A DNA stretch of 64,000 nucleotides, taken from assembly GCF_012222305.1 (NCBI RefSeq), contig NZ_CP035730.1, positions 868,001-932,000 on the forward strand. The letters are read 5' to 3'. Below are positions 1 through 10,158 of this stretch, piece after piece. The notes beneath the pieces were generated by a model. That model searched no databases. It saw only the letters and a program-made list of their open reading frames with translations, and was not told where the DNA came from. The stretch is from Sulfolobus sp. S-194 (GTDB taxonomy: Archaea; Thermoproteota; Thermoprotei_A; Sulfolobales; Sulfolobaceae). Positions within the stretch are counted from its first letter, which is position 1, and the number at the start of each line of letters is the position of its first letter. Made by a program: the position numbers and the translations under genes.

Positions 1-1147
1 TACAGCTTCTCAAACAGTTAGATTACTGACACAAAGATATTATTTACCATCGATCTTCGCGGAGTTGATAGTTGGTATAATTCTTAGTCCTTACGCTGTA
101 GGTGGAATTATAAATGGAATATTTAAGGTAAATCTATTTGATATAAATTCCTATTTAACACTATTTGCAAACTTCTCGGTAATTTTGCTGATTTTTGCTG
201 CAGGTTTGTCACATGGCTATAAAAATTTAAAATCGTCTGGATTTCTAGGTTTTCTAGCTGCAACATTTGGGGCTGTTATACCAACTATTTTAGTTTACTT
301 TACCTTTAGTGTAATTTATCCTTCTCAAGTTTCCGCATTGATGGGTGCTGCTAGTGCTGCTACAAGCCTAGCTGCTACTTCATCAATAATAGAAGATTTC
401 AAATTATATAGAAGAAATTTCGCCAGAATAGTTATATCAGCAGCAGCAATAGATGATGTAGTCTCCTTAATAATTCTTTCTGTTGTGCTAGAAATATTAA
501 GTATAAAAATTCTATCATTCATAACAATTTTCTATAATATTTCATTAACTATAATTTCCTGGGTAATAATTCTATTTCTCTCAATAATTATAATTCCTCG
601 AATTTTGAAATACATAAGAGATGATCTAGTTAACGATGTATCTTTAGTTATTCTCTTTTTAGTTGTTTTCCTCATGATTTTACTAGGATTTGAACCAATT
701 ATAGCTGCTTTTATAGTTGGTATAGCTATAGCTGAAAGCGTTAAATCATCAAGAATAACATCCTTCACTTCTTCTCTGTTAGCAATTTTCGGTCCAGTAT
801 TCTTTATTTATGTTGGAATGGAAACACCAATATCTATATTTATAAACGTTGATGACGTATTATTAGGTCTTCTTATGACATTTCTAGCAATAACAGGTAA
901 AATTGCTGGTATATTTCCTTTCGCCTTTCTTTATACAAAAGACCTTAAGGAGTCGTTTTTAGCATCTGTAGGTATGTTACCAAGAGGAGAAGTAGGATTA
1001 ATTATTGCGACATTAGGTTTATCTTCTGCAATACTTGACATTAATCAATTCTCTCAAATAGTGATTATGGCTTTACTTACAACAATACTTGGTGGTTCAC
1101 TTTTCTCATATCTTGTAAGAAAATGGATTTTAGAGCGTTCAGCTTAA
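1..1147 (+). CDS. Cation/proton antiporter (Na+/H+ exchanger family), 5'-truncated by window edge
   Basis: The reading frame is open from base 2, and the residues before the first in-window start codon (TTG at 65) already look like antiporter sequence (...PSIFAELIVGIILSP). The gene therefore begins outside the window. About 380 residues are visible, nearly all hydrophobic, with about ten membrane helices. An Asp-Asp pair in a helix (AAIDDVVSL) matches the ion-binding site of electrogenic CPA2-type exchangers, and a later MLPRGEVGLI motif is typical of the Na_H_Exchanger family. Expected role: exchange of Na+ or K+ for H+ across the plasma membrane, relevant to pH homeostasis in an acidophile. 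Ion specificity cannot be read from the sequence. Confidence 0.88.
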   Translation, partial: TASQTVRLLTQRYYLPSIFAELIVGIILSPYAVGGIINGIFKVNLFDINSYLTLFANFSVILLIFAAGLSHGYKNLKSSGFLGFLAATFGAVIPTILVYFTFSVIYPSQVSALMGAASAATSLAATSSIIEDFKLYRRNFARIVISAAAIDDVVSLIILSVVLEILSIKILSFITIFYNISLTIISWVIILFLSIIIIPRILKYIRDDLVNDVSLVILFLVVFLMILLGFEPIIAAFIVGIAIAESVKSSRITSFTSSLLAIFGPVFFIYVGMETPISIFINVDDVLLGLLMTFLAITGKIAGIFPFAFLYTKDLKESFLASVGMLPRGEVGLIIATLGLSSAILDINQFSQIVIMALLTTILGGSLFSYLVRKWILERSA

Positions 1148-1221
1148 AGGAATTTCGTCACATTTCAGGTACGGTCGCACACATCACTAAGTTTTAATAT
1201 ATACCAGACTATAAAAGAATA

Positions 1222-2973
1222 ATGATTGCATGCACAAGAGACTGTTATGATACTTGTATATTTGATTCTAATTATAAACCTTTGAATATTTTCCCGGTAA
1301 ATGGTTTTACTTGTTCTAGGGGAATTACTGATTTAAAAAGAAATGAGATTAACAGAGTAGACTCAGCCTACATTGAAGGTAAGCCAGTTTCTATAGATGA
1401 AGCTGTAAAGTACGTAGTAAAAAAGATAAAAGAAGTTAGGAAAGAGGAAATTCTTCACGTTGATTATGATGGAAACCAAGGTCTATTAACGTGGTATTAC
1501 CCAGCAAGATTATGGAACGTAATAGGTGCAGCATCAACTGACTACTCAATCTGCTCTGCTGAAGGACATGAAGCTATTAAGATTCACTATGGTACTTCTT
1601 TTGGTGCATTACCAGAAGATTTTGCTAAGTATAATGCTGTAGTCTTTTGGGGATCAGAAGCTGTTTTCTCTTTTATTCATGGATGGAGAATTCTATCTAA
1701 CAAGTACAAGATAACAATTGATGTAAGAATGAGCGAGACTGCAAAAAGAAGTGAAAAGGTGTATATTATAAACCCTAGTTCGGACGCATTTTTGGCAATT
1801 GGTATTATTAAAACGTTATTTTATGAAGGTCTTTATGATTCTTCATTAATTGACGATATAGAAACCCTTAAGAATTATGTAAATTCTTATGATTTCTCTT
1901 CAATAGAAGAGGTTACTGGTTTATCTCAAGAAGAAATTGAAGAGTTAGCTGAACTTTATTACTATTACAAACCCTTAACAATAATTGGTTTCGCTTTAGG
2001 AAGAACATATAATGGTGGTGATGCTATTTCATTAATTTCTTTGATTCCCGCTTTATTGGGCATTAAAAGAGGCTTCTTCTACTCAAACAGTCAAGGAGGG
2101 GGAATAGACTTTTCTTATCTCCGTGGCCTACATATAGCAAAACCGAGCAGAATTATAGGTATGGCTGAGGTAGGGAAAGAGGTCGAAAAAGGTAATGTAA
2201 AGTTTCTATTTAATTGGAATTCTAATCCTATTCATTCTTTGCCCGGAAGTGATAAAATAAAAGAAGCTTTAGAAGAAGGAAAGCTGTTTTTGGTTTCTCA
2301 TGATCCTTTCTGGAATGAGACCACAAAAATAGCAAATGTTGTTATTCCAGCACCAACTTTTTTAGAAAAGTATGATGTAGTATATAGTTATTGGCATAAC
2401 TATATTGTTTACAACGAGCCTATTAGATCACAAAAAGGGATTACTGAAGTTGAATTAATGAAAAAGTTTGCCAAAGAATACGGGATTATTTCCCATCCTC
2501 TTATTGGAGAAAACGAATGGAGTGCTGTAAATAATGCAATAAGAGGTACTGGAGTTTCTTTACAAGAATTAAAAGACAAGAAGATAGTTAAAATAAATAA
2601 GACTATTGAAGTTAACAAAGTTAAAGTCGAGCCTTTACCTAAACTAACTCTCCCTCCTAAGGGAATTTACTTAGTCTTCTCTTCGCATCCTAACCATACA
2701 AACTCCCAGTTTAAGGAAATATATTCTCAAATGCCTATAGCATATAATAGTCAGTTTGATGGTATAGGTTATCTAGAAAATTCTAACGGTAAAGTTAAGG
2801 TACTTCTGAAGAAAGACGAGAGCATACCTAACAATGTAGTTTTCATGTTTAAGAGTTCCTTGATTGGATTAGATAATAATCCAGTTAACTCGCTTATTGG
2901 TAGTGAAAAGGGAAGATACGGAGGAACTCCATTACTTAACGGATATACTGTTAATATTAGATTAATAAAATAA
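1222..2973 (+). CDS. Molybdopterin-dependent oxidoreductase, DMSO-reductase superfamily
   Basis: A 583-residue protein with an N-terminal [4Fe-4S] motif: Cys4, Cys8, Cys12 and Cys31, the C-x3-C-x3-C-xn-C pattern of the Molybdop_Fe4S4 domain. Bis-MGD-binding segments follow (ICSAEGHEA near residue 110; [15 protein letters not shown] near 375; a C-terminal molydop-binding domain from about 470). There is no twin-arginine signal, so it is probably cytoplasmic. It is shorter than most family members (about 700-900 residues). No iron-sulfur or membrane-anchor subunit gene is adjacent, so the electron partner and substrate are unknown. A TATA-like stretch (gttttaatata) lies about 25 bases upstream of the ATG. 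Calling it a formate dehydrogenase or a sulfur-compound reductase would be a guess. Confidence 0.85.
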   Translation: MIACTRDCYDTCIFDSNYKPLNIFPVNGFTCSRGITDLKRNEINRVDSAYIEGKPVSIDEAVKYVVKKIKEVRKEEILHVDYDGNQGLLTWYYPARLWNVIGAASTDYSICSAEGHEAIKIHYGTSFGALPEDFAKYNAVVFWGSEAVFSFIHGWRILSNKYKITIDVRMSETAKRSEKVYIINPSSDAFLAIGIIKTLFYEGLYDSSLIDDIETLKNYVNSYDFSSIEEVTGLSQEEIEELAELYYYYKPLTIIGFALGRTYNGGDAISLISLIPALLGIKRGFFYSNSQGGGIDFSYLRGLHIAKPSRIIGMAEVGKEVEKGNVKFLFNWNSNPIHSLPGSDKIKEALEEGKLFLVSHDPFWNETTKIANVVIPAPTFLEKYDVVYSYWHNYIVYNEPIRSQKGITEVELMKKFAKEYGIISHPLIGENEWSAVNNAIRGTGVSLQELKDKKIVKINKTIEVNKVKVEPLPKLTLPPKGIYLVFSSHPNHTNSQFKEIYSQMPIAYNSQFDGIGYLENSNGKVKVLLKKDESIPNNVVFMFKSSLIGLDNNPVNSLIGSEKGRYGGTPLLNGYTVNIRLIK

Positions 2974-3027
2974 ATGTTATACTATTGAATAACTATTATA
3001 TTGTAATACCACAAATAAAAGCATAAT

Positions 3028-3037
3028 CTTAATTAAT
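3028..3037 (+). promoter_or_regulatory. Putative TATA box of the sso7d-like gene
   Basis: The AT-rich stretch cttaattaat is centred about 35 bases before the ATG at 3068, giving a short leader of roughly 8 bases. It is one of several possible AT-rich placements, so the assignment is tentative. Confidence 0.35.
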
Positions 3038-3061
3038 TACTGTAGTCAGACATAATCTTGA

Positions 3062-3265
<204 letters not shown>

Positions 3266-3266
3266 A

Positions 3267-4775
3267 CTAAATTATTTTTTGCTCTCCTTCTCCTTCTGCT
3301 TTGTCTTCTCTAAATATACACTTAAACAATTTTCCTTCTCCAAATAGTCTTATCTTATGCCCAGGATTATTCCCAGATCTTAGTTTAATCTCCTTTAATC
3401 TCCCCTCCCTAGATATGGTTAGAATGACTTCTTCATTAACTTCTATTTGCTTTTTAATCCCATCTATGGCAATTATTTCGTCTCCTATATTTAACCCAGC
3501 TAAGTCAGCCGGAGAGTTATCTTCAACAAACGTAATAACGTTATTCTCAACTCTTATACCATAGTAGGGTTTATCTTTATCGGTAAATATTATTTTCATA
3601 TAACGGCCTAGGTACTCGAAAATTGGTGGATTTCTTTTATGTACTAATTCGTCTAGGTTTTCAAATCTTAAGCTCTCAGCAACTCTTTTTACATCGGCAT
3701 ACGTATATTCCCTTATCTTATATAATTCTCTAAAGAAATCTATTATACTCTTTTTACACTCACTATTTTCTCTTATAACGAAATCCATTAAAAGTCCTAA
3801 AATAAAACCTGAATCGTAATAGGAAATGCCGATATTAGGATAGTTCTCATCTTTTTTATAAAGTTTAATCCACGTAAGCTTTGATGATTCTGCAATACTC
3901 ATTCTCTTAAATCCTGGGAAAGTGAGGTTTTGAAGAATATTTGCTATAACTTTCAGTGCATCAGTAGCATTTAGAACTCCGCTTTCTATTAGAGATAAGA
4001 AGGCTATATAGTCAGTTAAACCTTCAGCAACCCAAAGTAATTCAGTATAACTTTCATGTTCGTAGTTGATCTTTAAATCCTTCGGTTTAATTCTCTTTAT
4101 ATTCCATCTGTGAAAGTACTCATGAGCAAATAGCCATATAAGGTCTTTTCTATCCCAGGTAGTAACTATCGCAGAAGAATCTTTGTGCTCTATTCCCCCT
4201 AGGTTTTTATCACTTCTTCTAAAAAAGAAAATATAATTTGGCAAAGAATCTGATATATAAGAATCTAGTATATGTATAACACTTTTTAGCTTTTCCACTT
4301 CTTTAAAATCATCTATTGTTGAAATTGAGTGTTTTTCGTCAATCTTAATTAGTTTTAGATGTGGTGATGCTTGGATAGGTGAGTCAGCGAATTCGTCATA
4401 GTTATCTCCACAATACCATTCACCCTCCCTTCTCAAAGTAGTATGAATAGACCAGTTAACATTAATTTTTACACAATATTTTTCATTTAGATCTTGGAAT
4501 GGGAATAAGGACACCGGGTTTATGAAAAGATAATCTGAGAGTGAAATAACCTCTCTCTGATCCTTTGAGTTGGCGTAATAAGTGTATTTGAACTTTCCGT
4601 TTATCCAAAATTTATTTTTTGAAATTTGATATCCATAATCATAAAATATCACGTTTCTTTCTTGATCTCTTATAAAATATGAGCCAGGAACCCATGTGGG
4701 AAAAGTTATTATCCCTTCTCTACCTTCTCCTTCAACTTCGATATATCTATTTCTAGGTGTTATAATAAACCTCAT
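3267..4775 (-). CDS. M61-family aminopeptidase with C-terminal PDZ domain
   Basis: A 502-residue gluzincin-type metallopeptidase. The zinc motif HEYFH has ligands His218 and His222 with catalytic Glu219. The third ligand is Glu251 in EGLTDY. A GGIEH segment (residues 193-197) corresponds to the GG-x-E-H motif before the catalytic helix in the M61 glycyl-aminopeptidase family. The N-terminal 150 residues form the beta-rich M61 N domain. A PDZ domain at about residues 395-475 (NSPADLAGLNIGDEIIAIDG) probably guides substrate or oligomer contacts. No signal peptide is visible, so it is probably intracellular and finishes peptide breakdown. It is convergent with sso7d, one base apart. Confidence 0.9.
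   Translation of the reverse strand: MRFIITPRNRYIEVEGEGREGIITFPTWVPGSYFIRDQERNVIFYDYGYQISKNKFWINGKFKYTYYANSKDQREVISLSDYLFINPVSLFPFQDLNEKYCVKINVNWSIHTTLRREGEWYCGDNYDEFADSPIQASPHLKLIKIDEKHSISTIDDFKEVEKLKSVIHILDSYISDSLPNYIFFFRRSDKNLGGIEHKDSSAIVTTWDRKDLIWLFAHEYFHRWNIKRIKPKDLKINYEHESYTELLWVAEGLTDYIAFLSLIESGVLNATDALKVIANILQNLTFPGFKRMSIAESSKLTWIKLYKKDENYPNIGISYYDSGFILGLLMDFVIRENSECKKSIIDFFRELYKIREYTYADVKRVAESLRFENLDELVHKRNPPIFEYLGRYMKIIFTDKDKPYYGIRVENNVITFVEDNSPADLAGLNIGDEIIAIDGIKKQIEVNEEVILTISREGRLKEIKLRSGNNPGHKIRLFGEGKLFKCIFREDKAEGEGEQKII
3271..3280 (+). terminator. T-rich terminator after the sso7d-like gene
   Basis: A run of six T's (attatttttt) begins ten bases after the stop codon. Sulfolobales terminate transcription at T-rich stretches. 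Here the signal lies inside the 3' end of the convergent peptidase gene. Confidence 0.45.
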
Positions 4776-4942
4776 TTGGTATATTCTGACAACCTCAGAA
4801 GCTTTAATGTTTTATCTATAACAGATATTGCGAAGCCATGCTTGTATATATACTCGTACTAAACAGTAATGCTAGTTATAAAACTCAGAGGTTCAGTGAG
4901 CTAAAATCTCGCTTTTATTAATATAAAGACAATGTAGCTTTA

Positions 4943-4952
4943 GTTTATAATT
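4943..4952 (+). promoter_or_regulatory. TATA box of the PaREP1 gene
   Basis: gtttataatt is centred 25 bases before the GTG at 4973, the spacing expected for a leaderless transcript. It supports the GTG start and suggests the frame-broken gene is still transcribed. Confidence 0.5.
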
Positions 4953-4972
4953 TCGCTTTCTTAAATTTACTC

Positions 4973-5454
4973 GTGGAGGAACTGATTAAAAGAGCTAAAG
5001 AGAAAGGTATTGACGTAGAAGATGTGTTAATTAGAGAAATATCAAAAGAAGATCCACAAGAAGGGATTAAATTAAGACTAGAAATTGCTGAAAAATATAT
5101 GAATGAAGCATATGAGTACTTGAAAAAGGTGCTCCTGTTCAAGCATCTGAGAAAGCTTATAAGGTTGCCGAGGAGATTGCAAAAGCTTTAGCCGAGAAAT
5201 TTAACACTGAAGAGTATAAACAAGCTATGGTTGAAGGAAGATTGTATGCATATTTACTTGCAAATACTACTAACGATCTGTCAAAAAGATTAGGTGATTG
5301 GGTTGCTGATGGGTGGAACGCGGGTTATGTCCTACATGTCTGGGGATTTCATGAAAGCAAATTGACTGTTGATAAAATTATCGTAAATATAGAAAAAGTG
5401 AAGAAGATGTTAGAAAATGTAAGGAGTATATTAATGCTTAATTTCAAAGAATGA
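4973..5454 (+). pseudogene. PaREP1-family protein, split into two frames at an A5 run
   Basis: Two consecutive frames together encode one complete PaREP1-type protein of about 160 residues. The first frame (GTG at 4973) gives MEELIKRAKEKGID...EAYEYLKK. It goes out of frame at the five A's at 5123-5127 and stops at 5191. The frame one base back continues GAPVQASEKAYKVAEEIAKALAEKF from 5128 and ends at 5454 with the family's C-terminal signature (WNAGYVLHVWGFHES). PaREP1 proteins are helical, of unknown function, and multiply in thermophilic crenarchaea; their fold has been related to HEPN. Adding one A restores the frame, and so would -1 slippage on AAA-AAG. Pseudogene, sequencing error and recoding cannot be separated here. 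Confidence 0.75.
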
Positions 5455-6053
5455 TTGAGAGAGTAACCAATTTCATAGGATTAAGATTTTGAAACAGAAA
5501 TATAGTAAGATCAGGTTAGGTCTAGGGCGATTCAGTGCTCCATTGCGAATTCATTTTATTTAGAAATAATGAAATAAATTAATTGAATCTCCCTTATATT
5601 TTAAGTGGAGAAACAGTGATAACACCATTGAATATTGTACCATCAAGGTGAGTTATTACAATTCGTAATGGATCCGTGAATCGCCCTTGTAAATCCTCTG
5701 TTTAAGATCTCTAAATACTTCTCTATTTAAAGTCTTCTATCTCATAATAAAAATTATATAGCACTTATTAGGAAAATTATTACATTTCAAAATTTATCTG
5801 AAGATTTCCGCAACTACTCATTCGTAATTTTAAGATATAGATGTTTTAAGATGGGAAAATCATAATTTTAGAATTTATTAAATATTTTTGAAAACCGTTT
5901 ATTTCTACAACTTTCCGTAAAATGTTAATATTTGGTTTACCTTAAACTTCTTTTTCCATAGACAGTTTATCGATAACTTTTCTAAACTCAATCATGAATA
6001 GATTGAAATGAAAGTGTAAAGAGTCAGAGTATTGCATTAATGAAAGCAAGAAC
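5455..6053. other. Intergenic region
   Basis: About 600 AT-rich bases between the PaREP1 gene and the convergent MFS gene. Apart from the MITE-like unit at 5524-5687, I see no gene, RNA or strong dyad. Confidence 0.6.
5524..5687. mobile_element. MITE-like element with imperfect terminal inverted repeats
   Basis: A 164-base non-coding unit starts with agggcgattca (5524-5534) and ends with its exact reverse complement tgaatcgccct (5677-5687). The similarity continues inward to about 28 bases (tccatt and cgaatt blocks shared). No coding frame lies inside. This is the structure of a miniature inverted-repeat element mobilised by a transposase elsewhere. No clear target-site duplication is visible. 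Confidence 0.55.
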
Positions 6054-7178
6054 TCATTTACTCTTCTGTGGAGTTTTTCTTATTGTCATTATAAATACAG
6101 CTAAAAGTGGTAAAACTCCTATTAAACCGCAAACTACTGTATAAATTTCAGAATATACTAGTCCTAGTTGATAAATTATAGCAAATATCACACTTCCTAA
6201 TGCTCCGCCTAAGGCTTTTCCAGTATATAAAATTCCACTGTTTATTGTAGAGAATCTAGTTCCGAAAATCTCACCAGAAACGTTAAAATACAAGGTTATC
6301 ATGGATCCACCAGCAAATCCTATTAAAACTACTGATATTGGTAATTGGTTAAGAAGAAGGAAACTAGCACCTATTGTTATAATAATATTAAGTAGTAATG
6401 TGGTCTTCACTATTCCTAATCTATCCGCAATAAAACCAAATAAAGGTCGTAATCCGCCACTTAACAGAGGCAATATTGAAATTAATGCAATCAGTTCTTG
6501 TTGTGGTAAATTTTTACCTAACACTGGCAATTCTGACGACATAACGGTTAAGGGTGTAACTGCACCTACAAATGAGATGTATATTAACCAAAATTTAAGT
6601 GATAAGATAACTTGCTTTGGTGCCTGCCCGGCTAAATTTTGAGGATATTCTGAGAAATAAAGGAGTAATGGTAATAAAATAACTTCTATTAAACCTATAG
6701 TTAGAGTGACTGTACGGTAATTTTCAGCAAGGGATATAAAAGGATTTGCAATTGCCGACCCTAGACCAAAGCCCATTGATACTATACCGGTAGCAAAACC
6801 CATTTTATCCCTAAACCATTTCATTGCTAAATTTGCCGCTATTCCATAAAGTATTCCCTCGCCTATACTTCCTAATGACCATACTAAATAGAAAAAGTAG
6901 ATGTTTGGTGAAAAGTAAGTCCCTAAGAATCCAATAGCCGATAGTATTGCTGAAATAAGCCCAATTTTTCTAGGTCCATTTTTATCAGCAAAATGTCCTC
7001 CAACTGGTTGAAATCCAGAGGAGAATATGCTAAATAATGTAAATCCTAATGCAATTTGTACAAGGCTGACGTTAAATCCTTCTTTAAGTAAAGGTTCAAG
7101 AGCATTCCATGAGTATTGATATAAGGAATTAAAACACATTACAACGAATCCTATAGCTAGGTACTTGCTCCTTCCCAT
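6054..7178 (-). CDS. MFS transporter, OxlT-like (oxalate/formate antiporter type)
   Basis: A 374-residue protein of about 12 membrane helices with Major Facilitator features: the helix 2-3 loop [14 protein letters not shown] matches the G-x3-D-R/K-x-G-R/K signature, and a related [11 protein letters not shown] copy sits in the second half. The [13 protein letters not shown] segment resembles OFA-family (oxalate:formate antiporter) proteins. It probably moves a small organic anion. It stands alone between two gene-poor regions, so context gives no substrate. At 374 residues it is a little shorter than usual (about 400-430), but both halves are complete. Confidence 0.82.
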   Translation of the reverse strand: MGRSKYLAIGFVVMCFNSLYQYSWNALEPLLKEGFNVSLVQIALGFTLFSIFSSGFQPVGGHFADKNGPRKIGLISAILSAIGFLGTYFSPNIYFFYLVWSLGSIGEGILYGIAANLAMKWFRDKMGFATGIVSMGFGLGSAIANPFISLAENYRTVTLTIGLIEVILLPLLLYFSEYPQNLAGQAPKQVILSLKFWLIYISFVGAVTPLTVMSSELPVLGKNLPQQELIALISILPLLSGGLRPLFGFIADRLGIVKTTLLLNIIITIGASFLLLNQLPISVVLIGFAGGSMITLYFNVSGEIFGTRFSTINSGILYTGKALGGALGSVIFAIIYQLGLVYSEIYTVVCGLIGVLPLLAVFIMTIRKTPQKSK

Positions 7179-7906
7179 AGTTAAAAAGTTGAATATTAGG
7201 TAATAAACCTAATTTATCTCATTTGTTTAAATTTAGACGAATAACATGACCATAGTTATCAGTAAATTTATCTGCGAACATTTAGATCGTGATTAAGTAC
7301 TTTAATCATAGAGAAACAACATTTAATTCAGAACTTATAAGTTAATAGTGGCATTATGACCATACTGATAATTACGCAATTTGCATATAAACTCATTAAT
7401 TACGGATATTTCTATTCTGGGCATACGCTTAAAATTAGATTTTTGTATAGTTTAATTAAATATAAAAACTTCCTTGTTAATTAACAATATAATGTCTTCA
7501 TTTTTGTATAAATTTATTAATTTAGGCTAATCTGTATCTGGGAAGATACTAAGATGAATTTCTTATTTTTAATGTAAAAAATATAAGTAGCTTAACGATA
7601 ACATTATTTCACACTTAGTAAACTTGAACATAGATTTATTGGATTATTTGAACTATGACGATCTCTTTATAGAAAGTAGTAACAAGCCTCATGGCCTATG
7701 TTGATAAGAGCTCACACCTAAAAATGCTCAAGATTATTTGACAAGGACGATTAAGTAAGAAAGGAATGTACGATCTAAGGGATAGAATAATTGTAGAGTT
7801 AAGGAGTTTATGATTTCAACTACAAACCGAGAAAAAGGTAGTTGATTAGAAGTGAACAAATTACGTTATTTAAACTTTTATTTATGGTTTTTCAAAATTT
7901 TATCTA
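7179..7906. other. Gene-poor intergenic region
   Basis: About 730 bases with no convincing gene. A 19-base dyad (tgattaa-gtact-ttaatca, 7290-7308) and a repeated atgaccata motif are present. Between about 7620 and 7840 short stretches translate without stops (for example NLNIDLLDYLNYDDLFIES) and then break, which may be gene remains. I do not recognise the family. Confidence 0.4.
7876..7886 (+). promoter_or_regulatory. TATA box of the small membrane protein gene
   Basis: cttttatttat is centred 26 bases before the GTG at 7907. This is consistent with a leaderless transcript and supports that start. Confidence 0.45.
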
Positions 7907-8311
7907 GTGAAGGCCCCACTGATGTTGAGAATACGCACTGAGAGAGGGGAGAAGTTATTCTTTTACGGGCAACTCATCTTAGGCCTCATATATATTGTTG
8001 ACATTTTTGGGGTAATCACGAATAACTTACTCTTAATGTTTACAATAGCGTCGGCATTAGGCATAGTTTTAATTCTTCTAGTTCTAACGTCATACTCCTA
8101 TTTTAACGCCAATATAACACCAGAACGAGTTGTGATAGGTAAGTTGAAGATACCACTAGATCAAGTAATGGAAATAAGAATATTGAAGAGTAATGATACT
8201 ACAACTAACTTAATAATAGTTTATGAAGGAGGGGAGATAACTATAGAGGAAGTTAAGAACTGGAAAGAAGTTTTAGAGACGTTCCAAAGATATAAGGAAA
8301 ATATAATCTAA
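7907..8311 (+). CDS. Small two-helix membrane protein of unknown function
   Basis: 134 residues, not recognised. Residues about 18-38 and 42-65 are two hydrophobic helices joined by a short turn. The rest (about 70-134) is a soluble, mixed beta/alpha tail that would lie on one face of the membrane. This layout resembles small PH-like (bPH_2/DUF304) membrane proteins, which have paired helices followed by a beta domain, but I see no diagnostic motif. GTG start, 26 bases from a TATA box; an ATG 15 bases later is an alternative. A hairpin follows the gene. It is isolated, with no operon partner. Confidence 0.65.
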   Translation: MKAPLMLRIRTERGEKLFFYGQLILGLIYIVDIFGVITNNLLLMFTIASALGIVLILLVLTSYSYFNANITPERVVIGKLKIPLDQVMEIRILKSNDTTTNLIIVYEGGEITIEEVKNWKEVLETFQRYKENII

Positions 8312-8343
8312 AGTACAAAGGATTGCTGAAACATTAACCAAAA

Positions 8344-8367
8344 ACCCTAAACTGCAAAGCTTAGGGT
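8344..8367 (+). terminator. Hairpin downstream of the small membrane protein gene
   Basis: Perfect 7-bp stem accctaa/ttagggt (8344-8350 with 8361-8367) around a 10-base loop, starting 33 bases after the stop codon. It may be a 3'-end processing or termination structure. Confidence 0.35.
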
Positions 8368-8605
8368 AACTCATGAGTAATAATGATACATTATAAACTT
8401 GATTTAAATTATTTATAACCTATAAGCTTATGTCCTTAAAATGGAAGGAAAATACTATGAGCTATATTATTTTATTTAGGCTCTATGACTAGAAAAGATA
8501 TTGAAATGATATTTAATAGTATAATCTTGGTTAGTCTAAACAAATTAAAAATAGAAAAGGTACACCAATTATCAAATCATGTTTATACTCTAAATTTATA
8601 TAGTT

Positions 8606-9316
8606 ATGGTTAAAGAAATACGTATGCCTCAATATCAAATTTTTGGAAATGATTTACAATATCTAAAAGTCATCTTAGCTCCAGGGGAGGGAATATATGC
8701 TGATGCTGGACATATGGTAGCAAAACAGGCTTCTGTTACGCTTCAAACAAAACTAAGAGGCGGAATACTCAGTGGATTGAAAAGAGTTTTAACTGGTGGT
8801 TCATTTTTTGTTACTGAATTTTACGGTCCTGGAGAGTTATATTTATCTGGTATTTTTCCGGGCAAAATTATTCAGATCCCTTTAGAGGGAAGGGGAATTT
8901 TAGCTGAAGCACACACTTTTCTAGCAGCTGAAAATACTGTGAACTACGATACACAATTGGCAAAGCTTACGGCTGGATGGCTAGGTGGAGAGGGACTTTT
9001 TCTAGCCAAATTTAGAGGATTTGGGAATGTATTTCTACATTCTTACGGAGATGTCATAGTTAGAGATCTTGCCCCTGGAGAAATTTTACAAGTTGAAGCA
9101 TCTCATCTGATGGCATTTCAAGAAGGAATGAACTATGATGTTCAGTTAGTGGGAGGGTTAAGATCAATATTCTTTGCACATGAAGGCTTATTCTTTGTGA
9201 CTATTCAAGGACCTGGTAGAGTATGGTTACACACATTAACAGCAGAACAATTGGCTTCAGCATTAATACCGTTTTTGCCTCAAGGACAACAAGGAGGAAT
9301 TAATTTACCATTTTAA
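8606..9316 (+). CDS. AIM24/TIGR00266-family protein
   Basis: A 236-residue all-beta protein of the AIM24 (DUF124) family. The family's repeated glycine-rich strands are visible: GEGIYADAGHMV near residue 27, GGSFFVTEFYGPGELYLSG near 70, GLFLAKFRGFGNVFLHSYGDV near 130 and GLFFVTIQGPGRVWLHT near 195. They form internally repeated jelly-roll-like barrels. Bacterial and archaeal members have no settled function; the yeast namesake is mitochondrial. No signal peptide. The gene ends 31 bases before proC on the same strand and may be co-transcribed, although proC has its own AT-rich upstream stretch. Confidence 0.85.
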   Translation: MVKEIRMPQYQIFGNDLQYLKVILAPGEGIYADAGHMVAKQASVTLQTKLRGGILSGLKRVLTGGSFFVTEFYGPGELYLSGIFPGKIIQIPLEGRGILAEAHTFLAAENTVNYDTQLAKLTAGWLGGEGLFLAKFRGFGNVFLHSYGDVIVRDLAPGEILQVEASHLMAFQEGMNYDVQLVGGLRSIFFAHEGLFFVTIQGPGRVWLHTLTAEQLASALIPFLPQGQQGGINLPF

Positions 9317-9347
9317 AATTTTTAATTTTCCCATGTTTTGATAGCTT

Positions 9348-10127
9348 ATGAGAATAAGTATAATAGGAGTAGGTAAGATAGGTTATGCTATATTAAAAGG
9401 AATAAAAAGTCTTAATGTTGAAATTATAGGTACTGGAAGAAGTGAAGAGACCTTAGATAAAATTAAAAAAGAAGGCATAGAGGCTACTAGAGATAATGAA
9501 TACGCTATAAAAAAGAGTGATATAGTTATATTGGCTGTAAAACCTCAACATTTTTATTCTATCTTAGATAAGGTTAGTAAAGCTTCATGGGATGGTAAAA
9601 AAGTTATTTCAGTTATGGCTGGCATAAGGATTTCTACGTTAACGAGACTGACAAATGCCAAGGTGTATAGGGCAATGCCTAACATAAATGCAGTCATTGG
9701 TAAAGCTACAACAGCATTAGCTGAAGAAAGAGATGAAGAAGTTGAAAGAATTTTTAAGACTATAGGAAACGTTTACTGGATTCCAGAGGAACTGTTTGAT
9801 GTGTGGACGGCAATAATTGGTAGTGGTCCAGCGTTTGTCGCAGAGATAATAGATGCTTTCGCGCTAGGTGCTGTAGCATGTGGAATGCCAAGAGAACTTG
9901 CCTACCAAGCAATATTAGATATGGTAGAAGGCACTGTATATACTTTAAGAAAGGATAAGACTCATCCAGTTCTATTGAGGGATCAAGTAACTACTCCCGC
10001 TGGAACCACTATTAGGGGGCTAATGGTTATGGAAAGTGAAGGGATAAAATCAGCTATTATTAAGACTATAGAGGCTGCATATCAAAGGTCAATGGCCATT
10101 GGTAAAGAGATCGATAAAATGTATTAA
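9348..10127 (+). CDS. proC: Pyrroline-5-carboxylate reductase
   Basis: A 259-residue protein that reduces 1-pyrroline-5-carboxylate to L-proline with NAD(P)H, the last step of proline synthesis. The N-terminal Rossmann motif is GVGKIGYAILKG (residues 7-18). The middle holds AVKPQHF and VISVMAGI. The C-terminal dimerisation domain carries the P5CR signature TTPAGTTIRGL (about residues 210-220). Length is normal (about 260-280). No other proline-pathway gene is nearby. The following gene starts about 30 bases later on the same strand. Confidence 0.95.
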   Translation: MRISIIGVGKIGYAILKGIKSLNVEIIGTGRSEETLDKIKKEGIEATRDNEYAIKKSDIVILAVKPQHFYSILDKVSKASWDGKKVISVMAGIRISTLTRLTNAKVYRAMPNINAVIGKATTALAEERDEEVERIFKTIGNVYWIPEELFDVWTAIIGSGPAFVAEIIDAFALGAVACGMPRELAYQAILDMVEGTVYTLRKDKTHPVLLRDQVTTPAGTTIRGLMVMESEGIKSAIIKTIEAAYQRSMAIGKEIDKMY

Positions 10128-10158
10128 GCTTATTAGTAATAAAAGCGAGTATTACCTT

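Noticed and set aside
3301-3564. Plus-strand frame of 87 residues opposite the M61 PDZ domain
   Set aside because: Antisense shadow; no homology and no promoter.
6301-6642. Plus-strand frame of 113 residues inside the MFS gene
   Set aside because: Antisense shadow of a conserved transporter; Pro/Asn-rich without a family.
8486-8609. Short open frame (about 41 codons) before the AIM24-like gene
   Set aside because: No ribosome site or family, AT-rich, and runs into the next start codon; likely chance.
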